A DNA stretch of 64,000 nt from Viridothelium virens (taxonomy: Eukaryota; Ascomycota; Dothideomycetes; Trypetheliales; Trypetheliaceae), in the NCBI GenBank assembly GCA_010094025.1, contig ML991795.1, forward strand, positions 248,001 through 312,000, in the 5' to 3' direction. Positions 49,148 to 60,221 of this stretch are shown here, piece after piece. Made by a program: the position numbers and the translations under genes. The notes below the pieces were generated by a model, which did not search any database, was not told the origin of the DNA, and saw only the letters and a program-made list of their open reading frames with translations. How positions within the stretch are numbered: the first letter of the stretch is position 1; each line of letters begins with the position of its first letter.

Positions 49148-51779
49148 ATCCTTTGCATGACTTCCAGATCGGACGAGCGATGACCGTAGCTAAAGCACGG
49201 ATCCACTAGGTCGTAGTGCACGAGTAGTCGGTAGAAAGGAGGTCCGGTCGGATGAAAGACGCTCTAGCAGCCCCTTTTCTTCCTGCTTTCTTATCAACAT
49301 CAATAGTACCAGCTCAGCTATATATAGCAAGCGCGAGTCGATAGAAAATATCCAGATTTTGATAAAAATCTAATAAGAAGAAGGGTTTGGAAGAGAGTGA
49401 GATGGACGAGTGGACTGGGTTGGCACGTTGGGAGGAAGGGAAAGTGGCCTTCTCTATTCGGAAGAATCTTTATCCGTGCACGACGAAAATGTCATAAGGT
49501 AATTGTGTAGTCGGTATCCGTACCTAGCAGTTTACAAGTTTTTTAGCTGGAGCCTGCAGCAATTTGCCTTGGAACGCCAGCCTGCTCTATGACGGCCACG
49601 GCTTTAGCAGTCGGTGCTGCACGATGTCATTGTATACAGATGGTCTTTTCCACTGTCGCCTTTCCCCTATTCGTGGAGGAGGACAGGTCGCCCTTCGACG
49701 TATAATAAGGTCTAGAGTAAGGAGATTGGTGGCGGAGCTCTCCATGTTCAGCGATATCGTATTCTGAAGCGATCTACACGAGCGGAGCATCACAGCACCG
49801 AAGCCAGGTCACAACTGAGGCTGACTCTATCCCCCCTATCTTTGAAGGCAAGTTACGCAATGAAAAACTGCCACATAGAACCTAGTAGGAGGCAACAAAA
49901 TTATGTAAAGTCGCAGAACACATTCAAACCCTAGCTTCTGGGGCCAAGAACAGATAGACGAAGCCGAGTACCTTATCTCACCTTTCGTTCGGGTCGCTAC
50001 CTCTAGATACATGATGCGCTCATTCCCTTGCTGGACTACGGGGCTTATTAAACCAATCTTCCCATTGTGACATACCTGTCTGAGGGAACAGTGTAGTAGA
50101 AGTAGTAGAATTAGCATTTGGTGAGGGAAGCGTTTGATTCCTTATCACCTCCAGTCACCGTTTTGCAGGAGGACTTGAGGAGTTCACGCCGACGGTGTGG
50201 CACAGTATCATGCAGCTGGCTATCGATGATAACGAGGTGTTCGAGCATCGTATCTGTATCTGATGAGTCGGACACCATTTTTCGAGTGTTTCAAGATATG
50301 CAAAATGTACGGTCACAGACTATTACCGATGCCTTCTCTCATCTCCCCATGAATGGATCAACCTTGAGAACATTGAATTATGATCTTCGACGGCTCCCTT
50401 GTGATGGCCTTTATGTTAAGGAATATCACATGATGATGCCAGCGCATGCGTGATCGTGATAACATTTTAGCGTGTGTGAACCAAGTTCAAGCGCAGATTG
50501 ATCCTAATTGTAACTGAATGGGAGGCATACAGTGGCGCTGCCACGTTACATCAGTGCCCTAGTTCAGGTTTTAGGGATCACAATTAATCATAGATTGAGA
50601 CTCTTGGATTTCCGAGTCCAGGATCTCGCTGGGTCTTCACAAGACTTTGAGTGCCGAGTTCTTGCTGCTCTAGGCAGTCCTTTCGGGCAAGCCTTCCTAA
50701 TGCGAGACCTATCAGAGCCGTCCCGTCGCCAGCACAGAGCTATGGTCGCATTTCCGGTTTGCAGTTCGGAGACCTTTCCTGCCGGCGAAGCCCAATTGAT
50801 GTCCCCTGAAGCTATCGCGGAAGCAGAACTTCCAGATGTTTTGAGTGAACACTTGGTCAATCCACTACATCTCTAAAGCCACAGACTTACTCATAGCAGG
50901 CGATGACCATGAAGAACCGCTGACGCCTGCCATTACTTCATGGCCACCGCAAGCAGGAAGTTCCGCGCAACATGAACTAGCTCTTGATGATTTCGTTGCC
51001 TTTTGCATTGACAGAGGAGACCGCGTTCTTCTCCCACGCCGACCCCGAGCTCGAAGCCTGTCGCAGCCATCGGTTAGAGTTGATCCGTCATCGCACGAGC
51101 CAGCCTTGGATGATGGAAGTCAGAACGCGGTTCCAGAGCCTACGGCTACTCGATGCGGCCGTTCAGCCTCGGCGGGAGATTTACGGCAAGCAGATCCTCA
51201 ACACTCTTTTCCTACACCGGCCGACCAGGATAGTGTTCACTTCAGTCCAACCAGCTCGTCAATTCAAGTTCAAGCCGAGTTGGGCACCGGTCTCAGGCGC
51301 ATAGCGAATGAGTGTCGAACCAAAATCCAGCCGGTGAAGAATCTTTTGCGGAACGGCCCCAAGCAGATGTCAACGCACATAGCCTCACCTTCTGATCAAG
51401 GTCAAGGAGAACGGGAGTCCGACGCCACCCTTGAAGCGGTCGTGGAGGAAAGGAAATGTACGATCTTGGCTGTGGGTTGAAGAAGTGGAAAAGTGGTGGT
51501 GGCGTTGTCAGGGGAAAGAGATTTAATCGTGCAGTTGTCATGCAAGCTGCCTGCAATGCGCATCATGGACTCATCCTTGGCACAAGATACAAATATAATC
51601 CAATAATGTCTATTGAGCTCGAACTTTGAGGCATCGCAGAGAGTGATGGTCAGGGCGTGGATGCGATGAATCAGTTCCATGGTGAGATCTGCGTTGCTAT
51701 CCCTCGAGATGTTATGTGCGTATATCCTCAGCTATGAGGTAGAAGTCTCGACTAAGCAGGAACCCATATCGATACTCGT
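49148..51779. other. Degenerate spacer upstream of the NLR-like gene
   Basis: Contains the NLR promoter and several open frames (50118-50453, 50532-50876, 50845-51480) none of which resembles a known family. Segments such as TEETAFFSHADPELEACRSH (near 51012, + strand) look protein-like but lie in broken frames, suggesting a decayed gene. I cannot name it. Confidence 0.4.
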
Positions 51780-52095
51780 GGGAGCTTACAAAGTAGCCAG
51801 GCTTCTTTCGTGGAACCTTTGCCTTGTCTATAAGGGCACGCTGAAGGTGCCGACGATCTCCCAGGAATGTACGGGGAGACATACCTGCCTTAACTACAGG
51901 TGGTTCCATCCCCGATCTGCATATCCATAGAACTGGATGTCTTGTGCGCAGATCTCCCATTTTCTTTCCTCTCGCTGTTTCATCTCATCCTCTTCGAGTC
52001 CCTTCTCCTCGTTACTTTCAAGAAAATTTGAGTGGCGCTCTGTTGCACCATCGCAATTACAGCTCAGCTATATGTAGCGAGCGTGAGTTGACGGA
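51780..52095 (-). pseudogene. Decayed duplicate of the NLR-like gene's 5' end and promoter
   Basis: Three blocks align in order and in the same orientation with the NLR 5' region: 51797-51879 with 48880-48960 (CCAGGCTTCTT...ACGATCTC...AATGTACGG), 51893-51918 with 49037-49062 (CTACAGGTGG), and 52062-52092 with 49312-49340 (CAGCTCAGCTATAT). Identity is roughly 70-80% by eye. No long frame survives. Confidence 0.65.
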
Positions 52096-52257
52096 AAGGA
52101 GCCAAATAACAAAGATTAGGTTTGTTGAGAAGAGGGAATTGGCGGAGGTGGCGGGAACAGAGAACCTTGCTTGGGCTGGGAGCTCCGTCTCAGTCTTATA
52201 ATCTGCGATTTTCTGGCGAGAGCACGGACCAGATTGTGCTATTCTATGCCTTATAAG

Positions 52258-52454
52258 GTACCTTACCGCGGAGGGGGGGTTCCTCAACTGGTAATTAATA
52301 CAGTGTTATTTGAACTTTACTGTTGTGACCATGTTGACCCATGTTAATACCGCCTTAACATGGGCCAATGTGGTCATACCAGTAAAGTTGAATTGACATT
52401 GTATTAATTGCTCCATACCAGTTGAGGAACCCCCCAAGCGCGGTAGGGTAAGGT
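52258..52454. mobile_element. MITE-like palindromic element
   Basis: About 197 bp that fold back on themselves nearly end to end. The arm starting GGGGGGTTCCTCAACTGGTA (left) is mirrored by TACCAGTTGAGGAACCCCCC (right); inner arms AACTTTACTG and CAGTAAAGTT, and CCATGTTAATA-type sequence near the centre (about 52352), also pair. The outermost ends are GGTACCTTACCGCGG and GCGCGGTAGGGTAAGGT. No coding capacity. Terminal-inverted-repeat, non-autonomous DNA element; family not known, and no clear target-site duplication was seen. Confidence 0.75.
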
Positions 52455-52505
52455 TTATCTTTGAGCAAACGCGTCGCTCCGGCCCGGCCCCCGGGGCAGC
52501 AGTTT

Positions 52506-52573
52506 ACAGTCATGCGAAAAAAGTGTCCGCTCGCTGGCGCGGGAAAATTGCTGGGGGTTGCCCGGACACTTTT
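52506..52573 (-). repeat. 68-bp repeat, inverted copy 1
   Basis: Matches 63446-63512 in inverted orientation at roughly 90% identity, from ACAGTCATGCGA to GGACACTTTT. It also carries its own short inverted ends (AAGTGTCC and GGACACTT about 50 bp apart), so it could be a tiny element in its own right or the end of a larger DNA transposon. Confidence 0.8.
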
Positions 52574-52704
52574 GTCCTGTTAGAGTACTGTACCTTGGAA
52601 CACCACTGGGCAGTCTGCCCTTTCGTCGGCCACGCGCTTCAAGTCTCGATCGCCAGACACTCTATGTACTCGGTCAATTAGGTTAGCGCACCGGATTTGG
52701 GAAT

Positions 52705-55700
52705 ATGGACCCGCTATCGCTTGCAGGTGCCATCATCTCCTTCTCAGGATTTGCCGGGTAAGTTTTGGAAGGAATTCAATCTCTATGTCATTTCCTCGCG
52801 AAAGTCAAGGATGCTCCTCATGACATTCAACGCCTCTCCCACGAGCTCCAAAACTTACGACAGTCACTTCAAGACACTCAAGACTGTCAAAAAGCAGCAC
52901 AGACTGTGCATCCAGCTCTAGTAGACGCTGCAAAGCTCTGCCGCGACGTGGTGAGCCCTTTGTGTATCAGAATTAGTCGTTATGAAAAAAGTCTCTCTTC
53001 TGGCAATATGACGCGGCAATGGGCAAGAGTCAAATCCGCATTTACGGAAGTGAAAACCAGCAAGATGATCGAGGACGTACAGCGCGCCCGAACTACTCTG
53101 CTGGACGCAAGGATGATGCAACTGCATGCCGACACATCCAAAAATTTTCGGCAACAAGCAGGGCTCTCAAATCTTGCATTGTCTCGACTTGAAAATCTAT
53201 CTACCGGTGTCAAGTCAGTGTCTATCTCAACCTCTCAACACACACTACTCGCGGATGAAACAAGGCAAGCCGCTACAAAAACATCAAATACAGTGGAAAG
53301 GCAATTGCTACCGGTGATTCACAGCATGCAACGACAGCTGCAAGATAGTGAAGCACGTATAGCAACAGTCAGCGAGGATATACAGCATCTTCGAGCAGGC
53401 CAAGAGACCAACAGCGCCATTCTTAGTAGCACTTTCAATGTAACTAGAGCGAACATTGATCAGATGGAATCTGCCATGGGAACTTTACCCCAACTGCTGA
53501 TCGACATGAAAGGTGTCAAATCTTCTGTGCACAAAGTACTTCAGCATCAACGGACCTCTGAAACCCTCGTTGATGCTGCCTTTGAGAAAGCAGTTAGTAT
53601 AGCAGTTACAAATGCTTTGTCTCAGCCTGCGCTTGACTCTCCCATGGACCGGGGTTTGTCGACATCTCGTGTTGAGCCTGGTCACAACGGGGTCCGAAAG
53701 AAGCTTCTGTACTCGTATAGCAAGGCCTATTGGTTTGGTTATCTATCCGCAATGTCAACCCGGACAGCGACTGGCACAGATGATCACGGCAACCTTTCCT
53801 TCACTATATCTACGGACGTTATCTTCACTCCTGCCCGATGGGTCTCTCGATGGATAGCGCGACTTGAATTGCTCAAGTGCCTATTCTCAACCCGGCTGAA
53901 CACCTGGGTTATTAGGACCTCGAAGGTTTTAAAAGATGAAGATACCTCATTGCTGGCTAAGCTTCTATTACATGGGACTTCTGAGCAGTTTCAGAGCGTT
54001 GTGCGCAAACGAGATATCCGTCCCAACGATCTTATCTTATCCAATGATGACGGGATCAGTTTGCTCCAAGTGTGCGTGGACTGGCTCTCCATTGTGGGCC
54101 TTGACTCGGATGAATTTATTGATGATAAGGCATCCGAGTTTGTACACGAGCAATTCTCACCGTTCGGAAGCCTGGAGGGAGCTAAATATGCCATTAAGCG
54201 CGATATTATTCCTCACCGCGCCGAAGTTGTGAAAAGAATTGGAGAGACATGTTTATGGCTTCTAGACTACGACACCTGTGGAGCCATATCTTGGTGAGCT
54301 TCAAGTCCACTTTCCTTACCACTTGTGACTACTGTTCCGTAGCCTCTGAGAATTAGGCGTGTCACTAGATGAGTTATAATTAAATTTATCTCCAGGTAAT
54401 TCGCTAACAGCGTTCTGCAGGGTCCCTTGCTTGATCGCCGAATTAGTGAGTCTTTTCGACGATTTCGACGACCCGAGCAAGCAAACTATTTTTTCAACCA
54501 TCTTTTCTCGACTTTCCATGGTTTCCTCTGGCAATCCTTTTCATGGCTTTACAAATCCGAGGGAGTACATCTATCTTGATGATCTTGTCGAATTAGCTCT
54601 TCGAGGTACGAGCCGAGAGTCTCAATGTATCGAACTCCTTGCGATCCTACACTCCATTTGGAATTCAACGGCCTACTGCAATTTGGATGAATCGCTGGCA
54701 TGCTCTAACATTTTCGATGTCCCAATAGACGAGGAAATTTGTTACAATCGCACAAGAACCCTAGCGAAAAGTGCCACTTCCAGCAAAATCTGGCTTGCAG
54801 GCGATGTAAATTAGACTGCCCTGATGCACCAGTTGGTGTTCGAAATAATCCGGGGGGCACTTGCAGTATCTAGCCCATTATCAAGAATGCCCTTCCACAA
54901 GTTCTTCCACGTTGAAGACTCGGCCCACGTACCCTTTCCACATTTGATTTGGATGGGACCGCCCCGAATTAGGTTTCACGCCTTGACGGCAAGAAACATA
55001 TCGAAGATTCTTGAGATAGACCACGATGTGGTATTGACCAACAATGGAGTGGATTTAAGCCTGACAGCGGCACAGTGGCACGTCCTCGACGTCTGGGCCG
55101 CCGCATTGGCCCTTCATGGGCTTCAGCCAGGTATCATCCTACCGCCCACACTGAATACTCTCATTCGAACGGAATACAACCCACTAGCATATACAAGCAC
55201 TGCTGATGGAGCCTTTGTTGCGGTCTGTAGTGAATGTGATATGGGGAAAGTATGTCTCGTGATGAACGAGATTCGAAATAAGCCTCCGAGTGGGATCCTG
55301 GAGGATTGTAGGCTACGTGAAGGCGAAATGGATGAGGAATGGTGGGAGGCAGAGGCCGAACTAATTCAGAAAACTAACAACTACCTCACAGGATTGACCC
55401 GTGATTGGCAGCATAGAACCCGCCGCGATAGCAACGGTCGTGGTGTGCACTGCCAAATCAAGACTTCTCCTGTCGAAGTGATTCATAACACGCCTGAAAA
55501 TCATTTGACGAATGGTTTGGTGAAGGAAGACTTTTGGAACCGCCCGGCTGAGAATACATACGAGCTCCGACCGCTCAGCGATGGAGGAATTGAATTATTC
55601 ATTGAGATAGATGACGTTGATGCGCCTTGGGAGACCCTCCGCCAAAACACTAGATCTGAAGGGCAATTCCGGGATGCTTATCCTGGGATAATATCGGACC

Positions 55701-55726
55701 TAGAAAATTGGTATCCAGACAAATGA
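52705..55726 (+). pseudogene. Helo-like N-terminal-domain protein, interrupted
   Basis: Starts at the ATG at 52705 with MDPLSLAGAI, typical of the fungal Helo_like_N domain of STAND and related proteins, followed by the family's helical block FLAKVKDAPHDIQRLSHELQ and a long coiled-coil stretch. A conserved middle (KAYWFGYLSA, then FTPARWVSRWIARLELL) and a degenerate ankyrin-like C-terminal half follow, ending ENWYPDK. An intron at 54294-54420 (GTGAGC donor, CTAAC branch) joins in frame. The frame is otherwise continuous but interrupted about twice, so the copy looks broken, recently. Related domains act in fungal incompatibility and programmed cell death; whether this family member did is unknown. 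A shorter product from an internal Met cannot be excluded. Confidence 0.65.
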
Positions 55727-55734
55727 ATGCACTT

Positions 55735-56630
55735 TCGATAGACAAAGAAAGAGCACCAGGATAAGGGAGATGAGCGCAGTGTCCACATCATCATCTTCGA
55801 CGAGCTGAACGCCGTCTACAAACAGCGGGGATTAGGGACCTGATGGTGGTATAGGTGTTGGTGACAGCGTATTTAACCAACTGCTATCTAAATTGGTTGG
55901 AGTGGACCCGCTCAAAAATATCCTGCTGATTGGCATGACAAACCGGAAGGTATGATTGACGATCCGCTCTTTCGACCTGATCGCCTTGAAGTCCATCAGG
56001 AGATCTCTCTCCCAGATGAGTCTGGTCGACTCGAACTTCTCAAATTCACACTTCAAGATGAGGACAATTGGTCTGTTGGACCTGACGTCAACCTAGAGGA
56101 GTTGGTACGGCTCACAAAGAATCTCTCGGGCGCCAAGCTCAACGGTATTATCAAGACGGCGACTTTGTTTTCTTTCTCATGGCACACCGAGATCGCGCAG
56201 CTGGCTGCCGTCAAGCAGGAAGTGGAAGACATGAAGCTCAACCGTAGTGCCTTCATGCAGGCTCTGACCGAGGTCCGTCACGCTTACGGCGTATCCGAGG
56301 CAGGGCTAGAGGAAGCCGTCAGATTGAGTATCATACACCACACCACAGCCCTCATGTCGACGGCGCGCATCATCTCCCAGATGGCGCCGTCGACATGATC
56401 AGGGAGAACCCGAATAAATTCAGCACCTCTGTGCTTTTCCATGGACCCGAGGCTTCGGGTAAGACCGCATTGGCAACGCACATTGCAATGCAGTCCGGCT
56501 TTCCGTGTATCAAGATGGTCATGCCAGCAAATCTGGTAGGATATCGGGACGACCTCGCCAAGAAAGATTACGTTCACAAGGCTTTCACAGAAGTAGTCCA
56601 GAACTATCGTTTACTGATTGTCAAAGGACG
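55735..56630 (+). pseudogene. Sec18/NSF fragment
   Basis: Sec18/NSF is the AAA ATPase that disassembles SNARE complexes. This fragment carries the second half of the D1 module (Walker B-like VHIIIFDEL near 55785, a degenerate GVGDSV stretch, [11 protein letters not shown], then DDPLFRPDRLEVHQEISLPD, and LTKNLSGAKLNGIIKTAT) and the start of D2 (VLFHGPEASGKTALATHIA, a Walker A, then QSGFPCIKM). It stops abruptly near 56628 in front of the converging F-box gene. The N-domain, first Walker A and most of D2 are missing, and at least three frame breaks separate the blocks. It must be a partial duplicate, since a functional SEC18 is essential and longer than 750 residues. The open middle part (55952-56398) could still be expressed. 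Confidence 0.85.
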
Positions 56631-57666
56631 TAGAGAGGCTCGAGATTTCAGACTCTGACTCTGCGTCGGAGTTGTCCGTTATAGTCGCCCCGTCGGCGTC
56701 CCAAGGCTTGTGCTCGTAGATGTCTTCAGTCAGCAGCATATGCTTGCCCGTCAAGACATCCACGGACAGCAGCTCGAACTTTGGGATCGAGTGGGATAAG
56801 ATGCGGAATATCTTGGGAGATTCCATGTTGGCAGCGAGGATCTTGGCTTGAGTCTCCAAACCTGTTTTCATTTCAAGGAAATTTAAGTCCAAGGCATTAC
56901 AACTGAGAGAATGTGGTGGTGCTGTTGCAATTTCCGGTCCCTCCGATAGATCGAGATTAATGATAACCTCGCTTAGGCGTAGGCTACTTTCATGATCTAG
57001 AGGTCTCAAGACGTCCGCGCAGATTCTACGCATGCGTAATCGAAGTCGCCTTAGCACCGTGAGAAGAGCGCCGATGTCAGGGCAGATGTGGAAGGGGACG
57101 TGGCCCCCTGGGTGCGACAGCAATGAGCTTCCACAGAGATCCAGGTCCAGTACTGTCAGATTTTTGACTGGCAGGAAAGGCTTTATGCCAGGTATTGTGA
57201 GATAATCGTGGCGGGGCAGCTGTGCAATGATGGGGTAAACCTCGCTCGAGGCGTGGATTCGCACTGTGCGTAGCTTGGGACAATCTTGGGCCAGACTAGC
57301 GAGTTTCTTAAGATCGATCTCGAAGGTTGCTGTCCAGTCTGTGAGTGTATGGCGTCCGTCATCGCCACCTCTAAATAGGTTCCACCGCTGATCTGGTATC
57401 GCGCTCGAGTCCTCGTACCCCATCAGCCGAAGGGTCAGACTTTCCATAGTGTCTTTTATCAGCCGTATGTCGACCGCGTCCCATGAACGCATCATACGTT
57501 GAAGAGTCCCTTGAGAGAGGTTAAGATCCTTGAAACAAACAAGACGAGCGAATTGAAACCATTGCTTGCAGATAGTTAGGCGAGCTATCTTCTCGCAGAA
57601 GAAAGACGAGCCTGCGCAGTCAAGAATCTGCAGCAGAGTCTCTGCGGGCAATTGCAAGAGGGACAT
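56611..57666 (-). CDS. F-box protein
   Basis: Single-exon 351-residue protein. The N-terminus is an F-box (SLLQLPAETLLQILDCAGSS, then ARLTICKQWFQFARLVCF), expected to dock on Skp1 of an SCF ubiquitin ligase. The rest resembles the irregular leucine-rich regions of fungal F-box proteins (KKLASLAQDCPKLRTVRI; VKNLTVLDLDLCGSSLL; LRRLRLRMRRICADVLRPL) and would select the substrate. The C-terminus is acidic and Ser-rich (DNSDAESESEISSLS). It converges on, and overlaps by about 20 bp, the broken end of the Sec18 fragment. Substrate unknown; fungal F-box genes of this kind are often lineage-specific. Confidence 0.8.
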   Translation of the reverse strand: MSLLQLPAETLLQILDCAGSSFFCEKIARLTICKQWFQFARLVCFKDLNLSQGTLQRMMRSWDAVDIRLIKDTMESLTLRLMGYEDSSAIPDQRWNLFRGGDDGRHTLTDWTATFEIDLKKLASLAQDCPKLRTVRIHASSEVYPIIAQLPRHDYLTIPGIKPFLPVKNLTVLDLDLCGSSLLSHPGGHVPFHICPDIGALLTVLRRLRLRMRRICADVLRPLDHESSLRLSEVIINLDLSEGPEIATAPPHSLSCNALDLNFLEMKTGLETQAKILAANMESPKIFRILSHSIPKFELLSVDVLTGKHMLLTEDIYEHKPWDADGATITDNSDAESESEISSLSTSFDNQ

Positions 57667-58218
57667 ATCGTAGAGGAGCTGCTCCTCGGACGAAGTTCGG
57701 AGAGCAAATGCTCTGTTAATGGGAGGCTAGAATGCGCAAAGAGTGATTCAGGGAAGCGGCTTCTACGAGGTCAACAACGATGCGAAAAATTGCATCTGCT
57801 GGCCTGGATGTGCTTGAAAACGCATAAGACGAAGACCGAATCAACCAGCGATGTTCCACTGGAGTGGAGACATCATTCGCGCGATCACGTGCGGGGTCTT
57901 AGCGGAAGTGCGCGGCGTGACTTTCAACTTTACGATTTTGTATCTCTGGTGATCAAGCTGATGGCGACGGCGACGTCCGCATTGTTCTCCTTTAACCCGC
58001 AGACGCCTCTGCAGCAGACAACACATATGCCAATCCCGCGTCGGCGGAGTTTCTCCAAGAATGTGGTTGTGCACTCGTCTTTCTAACGAGCTCTATTCCC
58101 TGTCCTCGGAGCAGAAGCTGTCGCTATCCCAGGCACCCCCCACCCTCTACCTCTCTTCCCCAAAGAACCATACTGAAGAACAAATTGGAGTTTACATACT
58201 ACGACCATTACAATTTTC
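57667..58218. other. Intergenic, promoter of the F-box gene
   Basis: No credible gene; a 144-residue plus-strand frame (57652-58086) overlaps the F-box start and is taken as a shadow. Confidence 0.4.
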
Positions 58219-59020
58219 CTAAGTTTCTCGGTGGGTCAAATTGTATATCTCTTGAATGACCTGCTTGGACACGTGCTGCTTCCTCTGCCAGCGTATGGCC
58301 ATTGTGTGCGTCACCAGGTTTTTGATTTCTCGCCCGTCGAGTGCAAAGTCTTCTCCAAGTTCTTCGCAGAATGAGTCGATGTTGCATTCTGCCAAGAGCT
58401 GTTCTTTTTTCATCAGCTGTGCTTTCCATAGCTTCGCTCTGTCTTTCGAATTCAGTGGCCGATAGTGGAGTGTGACGACCCTTGAGTTGACAGCCTCGTC
58501 GAACTCTGTCGCATGATTCGTCGTTAAAAATAGGACACCTGAAAAGTACTCGAGATGCCTCAGGAAGATAGACACCATGATGTTATGATACGAGTTTACA
58601 GTGACACCGCCGGTAGATCTTTTGCTAAGCATGGCATCTGCTTCATCGATAAGCACTGTTGCCGAACCCTTCAAGGAAAGCTCGAGGAGAGCTTGAAGAT
58701 TCCGATCGACTTCATCCGGACGATAACCAAGGTTGCCGAAAGAAATCCGCATCAGCGGTTTCTTGCATTCTTCCGCCATCAGTTCTGTCACAGTTATTAA
58801 TGCATACAGAGCAAATATAGAGCGAATCAGGATACTCACCAGCCGTGAGAGTCTTTCCACATCCTGGCGGTCCACACAGAAGAAATACCAAGCCTTCTCC
58901 TTTTCCTCGGATTACTGAGATATAAGCTACGGTAGCCTTCGTAAGGCTAGCCTCCATCTGGCTGCCCATATATGAGGTAGTGTAGTATACGATATCCATA
59001 CTCCGTACATGTTGAACCAC
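58219..59020 (-). CDS. AAA-family ATPase, short or N-terminally truncated
   Basis: Exons 58840-59020 and 58219-58784 join across a 55-bp intron (GTGAGT donor, AATAACTGTG branch region, GACAG acceptor) to give 248 residues. The core is a complete AAA module: Walker A GPPGCGKTLTAE, Walker B ATVLIDEADAML, sensor 1 GVLFLTTNHATEFD, second-region arginine NSRVVTLHYRP, and a small helical lid (EDFALDGREIKNLVTHT). It resembles the expanded Pezizomycotina AAA family whose usual members have several hundred residues before the ATPase; here only about 40 precede it (YTTSYMGSQMEASLT). It is therefore either a minimal ATPase or the preserved 3' end of a larger gene. Role unknown. Start at 59020 is tentative. 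Confidence 0.7.
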
Positions 59021-59140
59021 AATATTCGACAGTACCTCAGTCCTGGATTAAAACCTAACACCACTATTGTATGAGCCTCCGGTCCAATTTATCTGCACCC
59101 CGACTTTTGACGACGTCAATACTGACAACAAATCTTCGCA

Positions 59141-59440
59141 GTGATCAAAGTAGAAGTATCGCATGGTGGACAGAATCCTAGAGTGGCCTTTCGTGCAAAC
59201 TCAAAGCATACGCCGGAGCGACTATCCTTAATTTGTGCTGCTCTTGCTCTCTCTGAAGTAGATACAGTTACCGCTGATGTGCGCGGCGTATCATTCGATC
59301 TTTGCGCTACTGTAATGTGGGAGCTTTCTCGAACGCGCCGAAGAAGGAGAGCTGAACGTAGAAATGCTCTTGGCTATGCGGTAGATTTAAGCATCAGAAA
59401 GATATCGTATCTTCTGACTCACTTTTATCCATTGCTCTAA
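59141..59440 (+). CDS. Small open frame, possible gene remnant
   Basis: A 99-codon frame (first codon ATG in the alternative count is not secure; CAG acceptor-like sequence precedes it at 59138) whose middle looks protein-like: RLSLICAALALSEVDTVTAD, then VSFDLCATVMWELSR, and a strongly basic RTRRRRRAERR. It matches no family I recognise and may be a fragment. Confidence 0.25.
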   Translation: MIKVEVSHGGQNPRVAFRANSKHTPERLSLICAALALSEVDTVTADVRGVSFDLCATVMWELSRTRRRRRAERRNALGYAVDLSIRKISYLLTHFYPLL

Positions 59441-59672
59441 ACTTCTTCCACAATGCATTTCAGCATCTTAGCCCGCATTGTTCTCATACTGTGTGTGCTA
59501 TTCCATTTCATCGCAGCATTACACCCAATAGCCTGAGAGTTTCGTATTCCAATGTAATCTTACCGTTTGCTACTATTAGAAATTCTAGAGGATAACCATT
59601 ATTTGTTCTCCCAGCGGAGAAGAGATTATCGTCAACTCAAGTAAAACGCTTAGCTTTGACAAGACCAACAGT

Positions 59673-60221
59673 GTGGGTACGCTGGATGCCACTCTCACTC
59701 TCAACGACGGTTCTCTTGTTTCGATAGTCAATACAAGAAGCTCGTTAATGCTTGTTGAAGGCCAGCACGACTCTACAGCCTCTATTCCGAAAAAGTCCAC
59801 TTCATCGACAGGGACAAACTCCACTGTCAATAGTATCTCTGCTAACTCCACTCGACCGTCAAACTCGTCCAGCTCGACGTCGAACACAGCAACCACCAGT
59901 CAGATTAGGCTAACGCAGAAAAAAGGCACTACATCGTCTTCCGCCTCTACAACCTCGTCTCTCAATCAAAAAAATGACTCTACCTCTACCTCTACCTCTA
60001 CCGACCCCGATTCTACGCATAGTAATCTTGCTGCTGTTGTAACAGGTTATGCTGTTAATGTCCTTTTCTTTTCATCAGAACAGAGGAAGCGAGACATCGG
60101 AAAGTCTGACGAGTATGATACACTGGTCGTTGCAAGGAAACTAGTGCGCGCGCTCGTCGCCTGTGACTCTGCCTGTTGCCTAGGAGTTTATCCTCGATTG
60201 TCGCCCAGCGAGGCGTCATGA
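59673..60221 (+). CDS. Ser/Thr-rich small protein, function unknown
   Basis: 182 codons. About residues 25-120 are Ser/Thr/Asn-rich with STSTSTS microsatellite-like coding, followed by a short hydrophobic stretch (LAAVVTGYAVNVLFF) and a basic flank (SEQRKRDIGK). It recalls the tail end of a Ser/Thr-rich GPI-anchored or single-pass wall protein, but lacks a signal peptide. An upstream exon might supply it. Could also be a fragment. Confidence 0.35.
   Translation: MGTLDATLTLNDGSLVSIVNTRSSLMLVEGQHDSTASIPKKSTSSTGTNSTVNSISANSTRPSNSSSSTSNTATTSQIRLTQKKGTTSSSASTTSSLNQKNDSTSTSTSTDPDSTHSNLAAVVTGYAVNVLFFSSEQRKRDIGKSDEYDTLVVARKLVRALVACDSACCLGVYPRLSPSEAS

Noticed and set aside
50118-51480. Three unknown frames upstream of the NLR
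   Set aside because: Some protein-like stretches, but broken frames and no family; not called as genes.
52705-52864. Intron at the GTAAGT just after the Helo-like start
   Set aside because: Every acceptor within reach breaks the conserved helical block that follows in the same frame as the start, so splicing does not explain the interruption.
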